Assembly: GCF_003946115.1 (NCBI RefSeq)
Contig: NZ_RHOH01000005.1
Coordinates: 62,001 to 126,000, forward strand
DNA length: 64,000 nucleotides
Direction of reading: 5' to 3'
Source of the DNA: Lacticaseibacillus daqingensis
GTDB taxonomy: Bacteria > Bacillota > Bacilli > Lactobacillales > Lactobacillaceae
Below, piece by piece: positions 57,181-64,000 of this stretch. Each line of letters opens with the position of its first letter. The first letter of the stretch is position 1. The notes under the pieces are model-generated. The model saw nothing but the letters and a program-made list of their open reading frames with translations, searched no databases and had not been told where the DNA came from. Both the position numbers and the translations under genes were made by a program.

Positions 57181-57764
57181 GCGAACACCGCCTTTGGCCG
57201 CTGCCATTGTGTGGCCACCCAGCGGAAAAGCAGCGCGTGCCCACGCCAGCACAGGCGCGTCAGCTGCCAGGTCGCCCAGCCGATGAGCAGTCCCGCCCCC
57301 AGTAGTAGCAAGCCGGCGCCGAGCTGAGTGAGGCCGTAGTCGAATGTGCCGATGAGCGCAAAGGGGCTGACCACAACGGCCAGGCCACCCCCAAGGGTGA
57401 AGCCAGACGCCAGACACGCCCCAATCAGTGGGCCGCACCACAGGATCAGATCCAGGCTGGCGACCACGCACAGCGCCGCCACCGCAAGAGCCCCCCACAG
57501 TGGGGCGCCCAAGATGAGCAGCAGCCACAGGAGGAGCCGCGGATGCGCCGGCTGGCTTGGTGTTTCGGGTACCGACTGCGCGGCAGCAAAGACCAGGTCA
57601 TTGGGGTCACCCACCTGCGCGACCGCGTCAGCTTCCGTGCTGCCATCCTCTATCAGGTCCTGGATCATCTCATCGTAGTAGGCGACGAGCCGCTTAGCCT
57701 CACCGGCGGGCACGTGACCCCGCAAGCCAGTGCCAAGCCGCATTAGAAAAGTTTCTCGAGTCAT
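57177..57764 (-). CDS. HAAS/DUF1700 membrane protein
   Basis: A 195-residue protein. The N-terminal 60 residues are a HAAS domain (MTRETFLMRLGTGLRGHVPAGEAKRLVAYYDEMIQDLIEDG), a small helical module linked to PadR regulators, and four hydrophobic helices follow. It overlaps the PadR gene by 4 nt and the next small gene by 3-4 nt. It probably senses or modulates an envelope signal together with PadR. Confidence 0.82.
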   Translation of the reverse strand: MTRETFLMRLGTGLRGHVPAGEAKRLVAYYDEMIQDLIEDGSTEADAVAQVGDPNDLVFAAAQSVPETPSQPAHPRLLLWLLLILGAPLWGALAVAALCVVASLDLILWCGPLIGACLASGFTLGGGLAVVVSPFALIGTFDYGLTQLGAGLLLLGAGLLIGWATWQLTRLCWRGHALLFRWVATQWQRPKAVFA

Positions 57765-58099
57765 TTTTGGGCCTCCTGGTCAGGCAGCATTTGGGCTGCC
57801 GCTTGTATCTGTTCCACAACGGTTTCGACCTGTGGCCACTCCGCCACAAAGTCCTGAATGCTTTTGCGCCCGAGCGACGTCAGGTGGTAGTACTTGCGCG
57901 CGCGCCCTTGGTGCAACCGGGTGAACGTGGTCACGCGGCCATCGCTTTCCAGCCGGCGCAACAGCGGGTACAGCGTAGACAACGTGACCCCAAGCGCCGG
58001 TGGGCAGTCCTTGATCACTTGGTAGCCATACGAATCGGCCGGCGCCAGCGCGGCAAGGACGCTGTATTCGAGCAGGCCTTTTTTGAGCTGACTGTCCAT
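57761..58099 (-). CDS. PadR-family transcriptional regulator
   Basis: A 112-residue PadR regulator: LKKGLLEYSVLAALAPADSYGYQVI, TLSTLYPLLRRLESDGRV and GRARKYYHLTSLGRKSI are typical. The ATG at 58099 follows AAGGGGG; an upstream ATG at 58129 lies in the operator. It is the first gene of a three-gene minus-strand operon. This is the second PadR module of the window, unlike the first in its operator. Confidence 0.88.
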   Translation of the reverse strand: MDSQLKKGLLEYSVLAALAPADSYGYQVIKDCPPALGVTLSTLYPLLRRLESDGRVTTFTRLHQGRARKYYHLTSLGRKSIQDFVAEWPQVETVVEQIQAAAQMLPDQEAQK

Positions 58100-58118
58100 C
58101 AAAGCGCCCCCTTTTTGC

Positions 58119-58139
58119 ATAGTATACAATACACACTAT
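58119..58139 (-). promoter_or_regulatory. operator-like palindrome before the PadR-HAAS operon
   Basis: ATAGT (58119-58123) and ACTAT (58135-58139) are complements 11 nt apart, and the inner bases continue partial symmetry (ATAGTATACAATACACACTAT is longer than the core). TATACT on the minus strand, a likely -10, lies inside. The layout suits PadR autorepression. Confidence 0.5.
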
Positions 58140-58246
58140 CAACCGCCCTCGGTCTTAGGGCCGAAATCGGTCGCCTCGGACTTGGGACGGATGCACGCAC
58201 CACCTTGCATCGGGATAATGGCACTATGAGAAAGAAGGACAACCGA

Positions 58247-58687
58247 ATGCAACTGAAAATGATGCGGGGGCTGCTGGTCGCCGCCCTGGGCCTGACCCTG
58301 GGGCTGGCAGGCTGTGCGCCCACCGCCGCCGAGCAATCCGCCGGCACGACCACAAGCACAAGTCGCGCGGCGGCCAAAACCCCGCAGGATTATCTCGACC
58401 ACGTGAAAGAAGCTGGCCTGACCGTCAACGCGGCGACCGCCATCGATGTCGGCACGCTGCCGAATGGCGTGACCGCCACCAGCGGGGTCCGCTTCACCAG
58501 CGACAGCGGTGTGACCTTGCAGCTGCTTGTGTTCAAGTCGAATGACCTGGCACAACAGGCCCGTGCGATTTACGCCACACAGGGGCAGCGCGTCTATGCG
58601 GACCGAGGGCTACTTTTGACCGCGGAGCGCGGTTTGGCCAAGGACTGGTTTGAGAAGTATCGCGTGCGGATCTTCCGCCAATCGTAA
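58247..58687 (+). CDS. small lipoprotein of unknown function
   Basis: A 146-residue protein with a lipoprotein signal (LVAALGLTLGLAGC, Cys at about residue 23), a Ser/Thr-rich linker and a globular part of about 100 residues. I do not recognise the family. The ATG at 58247 is 7 nt after AAGGA and is preferred to an ATG at 58226. A GATAAT -10 is possible near 58214. Monocistronic. Confidence 0.65.
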   Translation: MQLKMMRGLLVAALGLTLGLAGCAPTAAEQSAGTTTSTSRAAAKTPQDYLDHVKEAGLTVNAATAIDVGTLPNGVTATSGVRFTSDSGVTLQLLVFKSNDLAQQARAIYATQGQRVYADRGLLLTAERGLAKDWFEKYRVRIFRQS

Positions 58688-58735
58688 TGAAAAACGGGTT
58701 GCGGCCCGTTTTTTGCGTGCAACGGGAGCCGGATC

Positions 58736-58801
58736 GTCGAGCTACGTGTCGCATGAGGGGGCGGTCTTAGCCCAACCATCATAACCGCGCCACTTCGCTC
58801 C
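58736..58801 (+). repeat. short dispersed repeat, second occurrence
   Basis: TCGAGCTACGTGTCGC followed, after a 36-nt insert, by CGCGCCACTTCGCTC, matching the repeat at 42496-42531 where the same two parts are adjacent. Confidence 0.45.
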
Positions 58802-58806
58802 GTCGT

Positions 58807-58838
58807 ACAAAAAAACCGCGCCTCCAGCGAGACGCGGT
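58807..58838 (-). terminator. terminator of tRNA-Gln
   Basis: On the minus strand ACCGCG-T-CTC pairs with GAG-G-CGCGGT around a 4-nt loop, then seven or more T residues. Confidence 0.85.
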
Positions 58839-58843
58839 CATGA

Positions 58844-58914
58844 TTGGGTAGATAGGGATCGAACCTATGATTATGGATTCAGAGTCCACTGCGTTACCAC
58901 TTCGCTACTACCCA
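58844..58914 (-). tRNA. tRNA-Gln, anticodon CTG
   Basis: Minus strand: acceptor TGGGTAG/CTACCCA, D arm GCG/CGC, anticodon stem GTGGA/TCCAT with loop CTCTGAA giving anticodon CTG (codon CAG), T arm ATAGG/CCTAT with GGTTCGATC. Discriminator A; CCA not encoded. A strong promoter lies at 58935-58963. Confidence 0.94.
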
Positions 58915-58934
58915 ATAACTTAAGCACGAGTAAT

Positions 58935-58963
58935 AGTTTAGGAAAAAACCAGGCGAATGTCAA
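58935..58963 (-). promoter_or_regulatory. tRNA-Gln promoter TTGACA-17-TAAACT
   Basis: On the minus strand -35 TTGACA (58963-58958) and -10 TAAACT (58940-58935) with a 17-nt spacer, about 20 nt before the tRNA. The rest of 58964-59289 is AT-rich with a TATAAT near 59218-59223 and no gene or clear structure. Confidence 0.85.
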
Positions 58964-59289
58964 CCGGAAACCGCCAAAAAACGGAAAGAAATTCAAAAAC
59001 GAAGCCAACAAGATATCGGCGTTGACCCGCCTCTTAATTAAGAACTAGGTTTAAATTAATCGTGAGTTCCTGAGTAATAGCGTGAGCATAAATGACAGCA
59101 TGATAACTAAATTGTGATAAACGAAACGACTGAGGACATCAGACTAACACTAAGTTGCGGAGAGCCACATTAAACTCTTTAAAGTACCACTTAGTAAATG
59201 AATCTAACGGAAATCAATATATAATGATTCTGTGTTCGTCACTCTAATTATGCCTTGATATGATTTTTATATATTAAGGGGGATGAGCA

Positions 59290-60285
59290 TTGAAACAGTT
59301 TTGGAGTAATATATGTCGTTCGGTTCAAAATCGCACAGGAAAGATTTGGGGGTGGGCAAAGACCCCTGAAGGGTTGATTCTGGTGACATTACTATGTCCA
59401 CCAATCGGGGCCTGGTTAATTATGCGTGATGAGCATTTTAATGATTGGTTCCGTTTTGCAATGGGAATTATAGTGGTTCTTGTGACTACAATACTTCTGT
59501 CACTGTGGTTGGGTAATACGGGACAAGGTCTTCAGGTTCAAAAACTGGAGGCAAAAAGTGAACAGTTAAAGGCACAGAAAGCGGATATCTCGAGTCAGTA
59601 TTCTCAGATTAGTGATTCTTACGATCGCCTTAAAACTCAGCATGCTGCTTATCAAAAGAAAATGTCACCGTACGAGAAAACAGCTACGGCAGACGAGCAG
59701 GCAGTTCAGAAAGTTCAGACACTATTTGATGCATTACCAATGGTGACGGAACTTTCGGTTGAGCAAAAAGATCAGCTGTTGAATGCTCGCCAAAGTTATG
59801 ACACTCTGACGGATAGTCAAAAAGTGCAACTGGATACAACGCGCTTAACTCAGTTGGAGCAGAAAATGCCAGAGATTGAAAAAGCAGCTGCGGATAAAGC
59901 CGCTGCAGACAAAGCTGCCGCCGAACAGGCCGCTGCGGCGGCTGCTGCTAAGGCAGAAGAAGAACGTAAAGGTTACGAAACCGGCACCACTTATGATCAG
60001 CTGGCTCGTACACCAGATTCTTACATCTTTAAGAAAGTGAAGTTTTCGGGTAAAGTGATTCAGATTATTGAGGGCGATGATTCCGTGCAGGCAAGGTTAG
60101 CAGTTGGTGGTAACTACGATCAAGTTATCTTGTGTGAATGGAAAGATACTGCCGTTTCATCGCGAGTATTAGAAGATGATCAAATCACCGTTTTTGGGAC
60201 CTCAGCAGGATTACTGACTTACAAATCAACGATGGGTGGCAAAATTACAATTCCATCTGTCAGCGTTGACAAGATTGCACAATAA
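59290..60285 (+). CDS. AT-rich membrane-anchored coiled-coil protein with C-terminal OB-like domain
   Basis: A 331-residue protein. Two membrane helices (about residues 29-46 and 55-75) include LCPPIGAWLIMRDEHF. A coiled coil follows (about 80-125, EAKSEQLKAQKADISSQYSQ), then a helical segment, an Ala-rich linker with KAAADKAAADKAAAEQ repeats (about 198-226) and a C-terminal beta domain (FKKVKFSGKVIQIIEGDD) resembling OB-fold-like domains of lactobacillal and phage proteins. TTG start with GGGGG 8 nt upstream. Base and codon use are far more AT-rich than all neighbours, a sign of recent transfer. Function unknown. Confidence 0.7.
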   Translation: MKQFWSNICRSVQNRTGKIWGWAKTPEGLILVTLLCPPIGAWLIMRDEHFNDWFRFAMGIIVVLVTTILLSLWLGNTGQGLQVQKLEAKSEQLKAQKADISSQYSQISDSYDRLKTQHAAYQKKMSPYEKTATADEQAVQKVQTLFDALPMVTELSVEQKDQLLNARQSYDTLTDSQKVQLDTTRLTQLEQKMPEIEKAAADKAAADKAAAEQAAAAAAAKAEEERKGYETGTTYDQLARTPDSYIFKKVKFSGKVIQIIEGDDSVQARLAVGGNYDQVILCEWKDTAVSSRVLEDDQITVFGTSAGLLTYKSTMGGKITIPSVSVDKIAQ

Positions 60286-60292
60286 TACTAGT

Positions 60293-60343
60293 AAAAAAGA
60301 CAATTCAATTTTCCTTGTCAGAGGAGACTGAATTGTCTTTTTT
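60293..60343. terminator. bidirectional terminator
   Basis: AAAAAAGACAATTCA and its exact complement (60329-60343) form a 15-bp stem; an inner TCCT/AGGA pairing is possible. It serves both the AT-rich gene and asnA, which ends at 60345. Confidence 0.92.
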
Positions 60344-60344
60344 G

Positions 60345-61352
60345 TTACAGAATGTGGATCTGATGGGCCTCGCAGTCGTCGATCATCGTTTGCGGCCAGA
60401 CGCTGGCCTGTACCTCACCGACGTGGGCCTTGCCCAGGAGCAGCATGCACAGGCGTGATTGGCCGATACCGCCACCGATGGAATATGGGAGCTCGGCGTT
60501 CATGATCTGCTGGTGGAAAGGCAGGCGCAGGCGGTCCTCGGCGTGGGCCAGCTTCAGTTGGCGCGCCATAGCGGCCTCGTCCACGCGGATGCCCATGCTG
60601 GAGATCTCGAGTTTCGTGTTGAGCGGTTCGTACCAGAAGACAAGGTCGCCGTTCAGCGACCAGTCATCGTAGTCTGGCGCGCGGCCGTCGTGGCGCTCGC
60701 CGGACTTGAGCGGACCGCCGATCTGCATAATGAACACGGCGCCGTATTCCTGGGCGATCTTGTTTTCCCGCGTCATCGGGTCAAGGTCCGGCCAGCGGTC
60801 CTCAAGCTCCTGGGTGGTGACGAAGTGCAGCTCATCGGGCAGGTGGTGCACGGCGGTCGGGTACTTGTACCAGACTTCGTGTTCCATGTGCTTGATCACT
60901 TTGAAGATCTGCTGAACGGTGGCCTGAAGGGTCGCCATGGTGCGCTGGTCTTTGGTGATCACTTTTTCCCAATCCCACTGGTCAACGTAGATGGAGTGGA
61001 AGTTGTCGAGGTCCTCATCTTTGCGAATCGCGTTCATGTTGGTGTACAGACCTTCGCCGGGTTTGAAGCCGAAGCGGCCGAGCGCGGCCCGCTTCCACTT
61101 CGCGAGACTGTGGACGATCTCCATCGTTTCGCCGGGCATGTCGCTCATTGTGAAGGCCACAGGAGCCTCGGTGCCGTTCAGGTTATCGTTTAGTCCGGTG
61201 GCGCGGTCCACCATCATCGGGGCGGACACTCGGGAGAGGTTCAGTTGCTTGCCGAACTCATCTTGGAACGTTTCGCGGATGTAGCGAATCGCTTCTTGGG
61301 TCTGGCGGACGGACAGCTTTGGGTCGTAATCGGTGGGGTAAATGGTGTGCAT
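60345..61352 (-). CDS. asnA: aspartate-ammonia ligase
   Basis: A 335-residue ammonia-dependent asparagine synthetase of class II aminoacyl-tRNA synthetase fold. Signatures: [52 protein letters not shown] and [14 protein letters not shown]. The ATG at 61352 follows AGGAGG; in-frame starts further up lie inside the T-box terminator. It is controlled by a T-box leader whose specifier reads Asn, so it is made when charged tRNA-Asn is scarce. Confidence 0.96.
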   Translation of the reverse strand: MHTIYPTDYDPKLSVRQTQEAIRYIRETFQDEFGKQLNLSRVSAPMMVDRATGLNDNLNGTEAPVAFTMSDMPGETMEIVHSLAKWKRAALGRFGFKPGEGLYTNMNAIRKDEDLDNFHSIYVDQWDWEKVITKDQRTMATLQATVQQIFKVIKHMEHEVWYKYPTAVHHLPDELHFVTTQELEDRWPDLDPMTRENKIAQEYGAVFIMQIGGPLKSGERHDGRAPDYDDWSLNGDLVFWYEPLNTKLEISSMGIRVDEAAMARQLKLAHAEDRLRLPFHQQIMNAELPYSIGGGIGQSRLCMLLLGKAHVGEVQASVWPQTMIDDCEAHQIHIL

Positions 61353-61398
61353 AACAATGCCTCCTAAGATTAAGAATGATCCTGAGGCAAAATAAAAC

Positions 61399-61666
61399 GT
61401 CCCTTGTCTCAGACAAGGGACGAAAAGGACTGTTTTCGCGGTACCACCCAAGTTGCCTGCAAGCAGGCCACCTCACAAGCGCACAAGCATGCGCTACCGG
61501 ATGATAACGTCCCGGTTCACGTCGCCGCCTACTAGCCAAAGCGTTCAGCGCGAGACAACGCGAGTGTTATTCGGCGGCTCGGTGCCTCGCTGAGTTTCCA
61601 CTCACCCCAGCTCACTGTCAGGTCGCACCGCTTACTCGTCTCGCATATCGTCGTTCGTTTTTTATT
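61399..61666 (-). promoter_or_regulatory. T-box riboswitch, asparagine specifier (AAC)
   Basis: On the minus strand the T-box sequence GGGTGGTACCGCG is at 61449-61437, and the terminator GTCCCTTGTC/GACAAGGGAC followed by a T-run is at 61421-61399. Stem I is closed by GCGAGAC/GTCTCGC; its specifier loop contains GAATAACA with AAC (Asn) at 61568-61566. The competing antiterminator uses the T-box region. The promoter lies at 61673-61703. This fills the 61353-61777 gap. Confidence 0.93.
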
Positions 61667-61672
61667 GTTGCG

Positions 61673-61703
61673 ACTATACTAGCATGTTTTGACCGTTTGT
61701 CAA
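61673..61703 (-). promoter_or_regulatory. asnA promoter
   Basis: -35 TTGACA (61703-61698 on the minus strand) with -10 TATAGT (61678-61673, spacer 19) or TAGTAT (61681-61676, spacer 16). Confidence 0.65.
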
Positions 61704-61777
61704 ACCCTAAGTGAAAACTAATTGCTTGCGCACAATCAACTGATTCGCGATAATGTTGGGGATAGGGAGGTGGGCGC

Positions 61778-62425
61778 ATGACACGCACCACACATTTTGA
61801 ATCAACGGCCTTCGGGGCGCTATTGACCGCAGCGGCCGGTGGGCTGGACGCCTACTCGTACTTGGTGCACGGCGGCGTGTTTGCCGGCCTGCAAACGGGG
61901 AATCTGATCCTGTTAGGCGTGCAAGGCGGGCAAGGCCACTGGACGGCGATGAGCCGCTACCTGCTGGCGCTGGCCGCTTTTGCGGCGGGCACACTGATCG
62001 TGCGGCTGGTGCAGCGCCACCGCCGCTTCGTGCATCACCGCAACCACCGGCGGCGCGCCATCATCGGCTATGTGTTGCTCTTGCTGGGCGGCGTGTGGGC
62101 ATTGGGGCCGCATGTCAGTGACCCACTGGCCGTGGCGGGGCTTTCCCTGGCTGCGGCGGCGCTGTTACAGGAGTTTCGCCAGCTAAACGGGGCGCCCTTC
62201 ACGCCGCTCATGATGACTGGCAACCTGCGCACGCTGACGGAAAGCCTGCTGGATGGTTGGCTTTTCGGGGACCTGCCGGCCCGCACCCGAGCGGGCCGCA
62301 CGGCCGTGATCATGCTGACTTTTGCTGTAGGGGCGGCGGGGGTGGCGGCGCTTGTGCAGTGGGACGCCCGGTTGGCGCTGGGGCTGCCGGCCAGCCTGCT
62401 ACTGATCGCGGGGGTGGTGGGATGA
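61778..62425 (+). CDS. YoaK/DUF1275 family membrane protein
   Basis: A 215-residue protein of the DUF1275 (YoaK) family with about six helices. Hallmarks are AAAGGLDAYSYLVHGGVFAGLQTGNLILLG near the N-terminus and MMTGNLRTL in the middle. GGGAGGTGG precedes the ATG. It overlaps msrA by 4 nt (ATGA). A transport role is suggested for the family but is not shown. Confidence 0.82.
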   Translation: MTRTTHFESTAFGALLTAAAGGLDAYSYLVHGGVFAGLQTGNLILLGVQGGQGHWTAMSRYLLALAAFAAGTLIVRLVQRHRRFVHHRNHRRRAIIGYVLLLLGGVWALGPHVSDPLAVAGLSLAAAALLQEFRQLNGAPFTPLMMTGNLRTLTESLLDGWLFGDLPARTRAGRTAVIMLTFAVGAAGVAALVQWDARLALGLPASLLLIAGVVG

Positions 62426-63213
62426 CGGAAAATACGTTGGCCACCCTCATTAACCTGATGCTTGCGCCGGGCACCCGCGACTGGGAGCGCGCGCAACTGA
62501 AGGCGGCAAAGCTTGCCATTGAGGCTGGCGCGCGCCCGGCGGCGGCCCTGGCTACCCTGGAAGCGGCGTTGCGCCCGCTGGCAGTGCGCGATAACCTGAC
62601 GCCGGATGTCGCCGACTTCTACGATACGTTGAAGGGGGAGGCGGTGGCGCAGTTCGACCTCACGCCGTTTTACACCAGTGATCCAGCGCATCAGGCGCGC
62701 GCCATCTTTGCCGGGGGCTGTTTCTGGTGCATGGTGCACCCGTTCGACCAGCACCCCGGGATCGTGGCGGTGGTGTCCGGCTACACCGGCGGGACCACGG
62801 CCAATCCCACGTATGAGCAGGTGCAAGGGGGGAGCACCGGGCACGTTGAAGCGGTGGAGATCATCTACGACACGCGAGTGCTGGACTACCAGACGCTACT
62901 GACCACGTACTGGGGGTTGATCGATCCGTTCGATGCGCACGGCCAGTTCCAAGACCGTGGCGCGCGCTACCAGGCCAAGATCTTCTATCTGAATGCGGCC
63001 CAGCAGGCGGCGGCCACCGCGCTTGTGGCGCGGACCGCAGCGGCGAGTGCGCGACCGGTGGCGGTTGAAGTCGTCGCGGCGGGGCCATTTTGGCCGGCAG
63101 AAAACCGACACCAGGACTTCTACCGCAAGCAGCCGAAGCGCTACCGCGCGATCATGCGCGAGCGGGCGCAGTTGATGAAGTACGAGCAGTTGACGCAGCG
63201 CCTGAGTCGGTGA
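62422..63213 (+). CDS. msrA: peptide methionine-S-sulfoxide reductase with N-terminal extension
   Basis: A 263-residue protein. Residues about 100-255 are MsrA, which reduces methionine-S-sulfoxide in oxidised proteins: AIFAGGCFWCMVHPF contains the catalytic Cys, followed by GYTGGTTANPTYEQV, STGHVEAVEIIYD and GARYQAKIFY. The first 100 residues are an extra helical domain not part of MsrA. Apart from the two Cys in GCFWC no further Cys is present, so recycling must use that pair or another partner. The start overlaps the DUF1275 gene. Confidence 0.92.
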   Translation: MTENTLATLINLMLAPGTRDWERAQLKAAKLAIEAGARPAAALATLEAALRPLAVRDNLTPDVADFYDTLKGEAVAQFDLTPFYTSDPAHQARAIFAGGCFWCMVHPFDQHPGIVAVVSGYTGGTTANPTYEQVQGGSTGHVEAVEIIYDTRVLDYQTLLTTYWGLIDPFDAHGQFQDRGARYQAKIFYLNAAQQAAATALVARTAAASARPVAVEVVAAGPFWPAENRHQDFYRKQPKRYRAIMRERAQLMKYEQLTQRLSR

Positions 63214-63250
63214 CCATGTCCGTGCGACGGATTTGGTTCAGATCACTCCG

Positions 63251-63303
63251 AAAAAACCAGCAACCACGCCCATGTTTTTGCTGGTGGCGGTTGCTGGTTT
63301 GTC
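63251..63303. terminator. bidirectional terminator
   Basis: AAACCAGCAACC (63254-63265) and GGTTGCTGGTTT (63289-63300) are perfect complements with flanking A- and T-runs, between two convergent genes. Confidence 0.85.
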
Positions 63304-63310
63304 GCGGGGT

Positions 63311-63667
63311 TCAGTTCGTTGCCAGTGCCGATATCTGCGCGATCAACGCGTCGAACTCGGTGACTTGCTGCTGGTAGTCGCTGAAGTCTGCGCCGTGCTG
63401 CGCGTAATACTCCTCGGGTCCGCCGGCGATGAAGGGCCACTCGTAGTTGCGGATCGCCGCGTAGGTCGTGCGAAACGCTGAAAGTAGGTCGACCGGCACC
63501 GGGTCGCGCAGCTGCAGAGCGAGCTCAACGATGCGCATGTCGGTGTACGCCAGCTCGAACTGCACGGCGATGGCCCGGGCGAACGGCGAATGGTTTTGGA
63601 TATGCAAGAAGTGGTGGTCAACGGTCCACTGCAGGTTGGCCAATGCTGGGGTGACATCAGGTGTCAT
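63311..63667 (-). CDS. conserved hypothetical protein
   Basis: A 118-residue soluble, mostly helical protein I do not recognise (TPDVTPALANLQWTVDHHFL, VELALQLRDPVPVDLLSAF, YYAQHGADFSDYQQQ). The ATG at 63667 was chosen because AAAGGAGG lies 8 nt upstream; an in-frame GTG at 63706 precedes that site. Monocistronic. No function is proposed. Confidence 0.6.
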   Translation of the reverse strand: MTPDVTPALANLQWTVDHHFLHIQNHSPFARAIAVQFELAYTDMRIVELALQLRDPVPVDLLSAFRTTYAAIRNYEWPFIAGGPEEYYAQHGADFSDYQQQVTEFDALIAQISALATN

Positions 63668-63832
63668 TTCGGGCGCCTCCTTTGATGAGGACAGGGTGCG
63701 ATTCACTTAACAATACCGTGATGATACGCCGCCTGCCGCCAAAAAGCGCGCAAGTTGACTCGAAGGTTGCCACTTGCCCCACGGCTTGAGGGTGTGCGAC
63801 AATGCGGGCAAACCCACGAAAGGATGAGCGAT

Positions 63833-64000
63833 ATGACAGATATTCGCATCAAACCGACGGCCGAGATGACGGCCTATGAGCTGCTGGAGGTGATGCGCGC
63901 CCGCGTGGCCGTGTTTGTGGTCGAGCAGCGTTGCTTGTACCAGGAGGTGGACGGCAAGGACGCCGTGGCCGTGCATGTGATGCTGCGGCGCGCGGGCCAG
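63833..64000 (+). CDS. GNAT acetyltransferase, ElaA-like (partial, runs off the window)
   Basis: Fifty-six codons are visible. LLEVMRARVAVFVVEQRCLYQEVDGKD matches the start of ElaA-type GNAT proteins, in which the VFVVEQxCxYxExD motif is conserved, and LRRAG begins the next strand. AAAGG lies 9 nt before the ATG at 63833. The 3' end is outside the window. Confidence 0.8.
   Translation, partial: MTDIRIKPTAEMTAYELLEVMRARVAVFVVEQRCLYQEVDGKDAVAVHVMLRRAGQ

Noticed and set aside
57767-58246. Long in-frame extension upstream of the small lipoprotein
   Set aside because: It overlaps the opposing PadR gene; the ATG at 58247 has a proper ribosome site and gives a perfect lipoprotein signal.
58844-60343. 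Integration at the tRNA-Gln 3' end as an att site
   Set aside because: The AT-rich DNA lies at the 5' (promoter) side of the tRNA, no integrase gene is present, and no repeat of the tRNA 3' end was seen.

Overview
The window looks like chromosomal DNA of a GC-rich member of the Lactobacillaceae, most like the Lacticaseibacillus (L. casei) group. The basis is gene order (uvrB-uvrA, rapZ-yvcK-whiA, clpP, cggR-gap-pgk-tpiA-eno, secG-rnr-smpB, ung-pta-tsaE, murB next to potABCD), Gram-positive control signals (CIRCE, CtsR box, T-box leader, strong GGAGG ribosome sites, TTG/GTG starts) and protein families common in lactobacilli. The species cannot be named from the sequence alone. No rRNA operon, CRISPR array, prophage or intact insertion sequence is visible.

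Layout. 0-11.6 kb: a GNAT enzyme, an HD-domain protein, UvrB/UvrA excision repair, two membrane proteins, rapZ-yvcK-whiA and a frameshifted OhrR-type regulator. 11.7-19.6 kb: clpP under a CtsR/HrcA-type promoter, tRNA-Arg(CCG), and the central glycolytic cluster headed by its regulator cggR, with strong hairpins in every gene gap. 20-25 kb: ClC channel, secG, rnr, smpB. 25-31.4 kb: a metallo-beta-lactamase-fold hydrolase and a four-gene UgpCAEB-type ABC importer on the minus strand. 31.8-42.4 kb: GNAT enzymes, HAD phosphatase, ung-pta-tsaE, a PadR/DUF1129 pair, an Imm5-like protein, two nucleases and murB. 42.5-52 kb: a CPA1 antiporter, a cupin regulator with potABCD, and pepN. 52-64 kb: envelope and transport genes, a broken GNAT gene, a PadR-HAAS-small-protein set, tRNA-Gln(CTG), an AT-rich probably acquired gene, T-box-controlled asnA, msrA and a partial elaA-like gene.

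The most unusual content lies between genes. One family is a roughly 180-190 nt element with two diverged copies (32572-32761 minus, 56842-57025 plus). Both copies sit in the sense 3' UTR of a gene at a convergent junction and keep the same nested stems by compensatory changes. A second family has three copies of a small repeat, two of them bounded by terminal inverted repeats and TA dinucleotides, like a MITE. Other structured spots are an 88-nt three-way-junction-like element upstream of the ugp genes, a hairpin between the Shine-Dalgarno and start codon of a GNAT gene, and long hairpins between the glycolytic genes.

Functionally this is mostly housekeeping: DNA repair, glycolysis, acetyl-phosphate formation, protein quality control, polyamine and glycerol-phosphate/sugar uptake, peptide breakdown and asparagine synthesis. 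Two genes are clearly broken (ohrR-like by frameshift, a GNAT by an in-frame TAG), a third short remnant is possible, and one 49-residue protein looks like a truncated DUF4097 protein.
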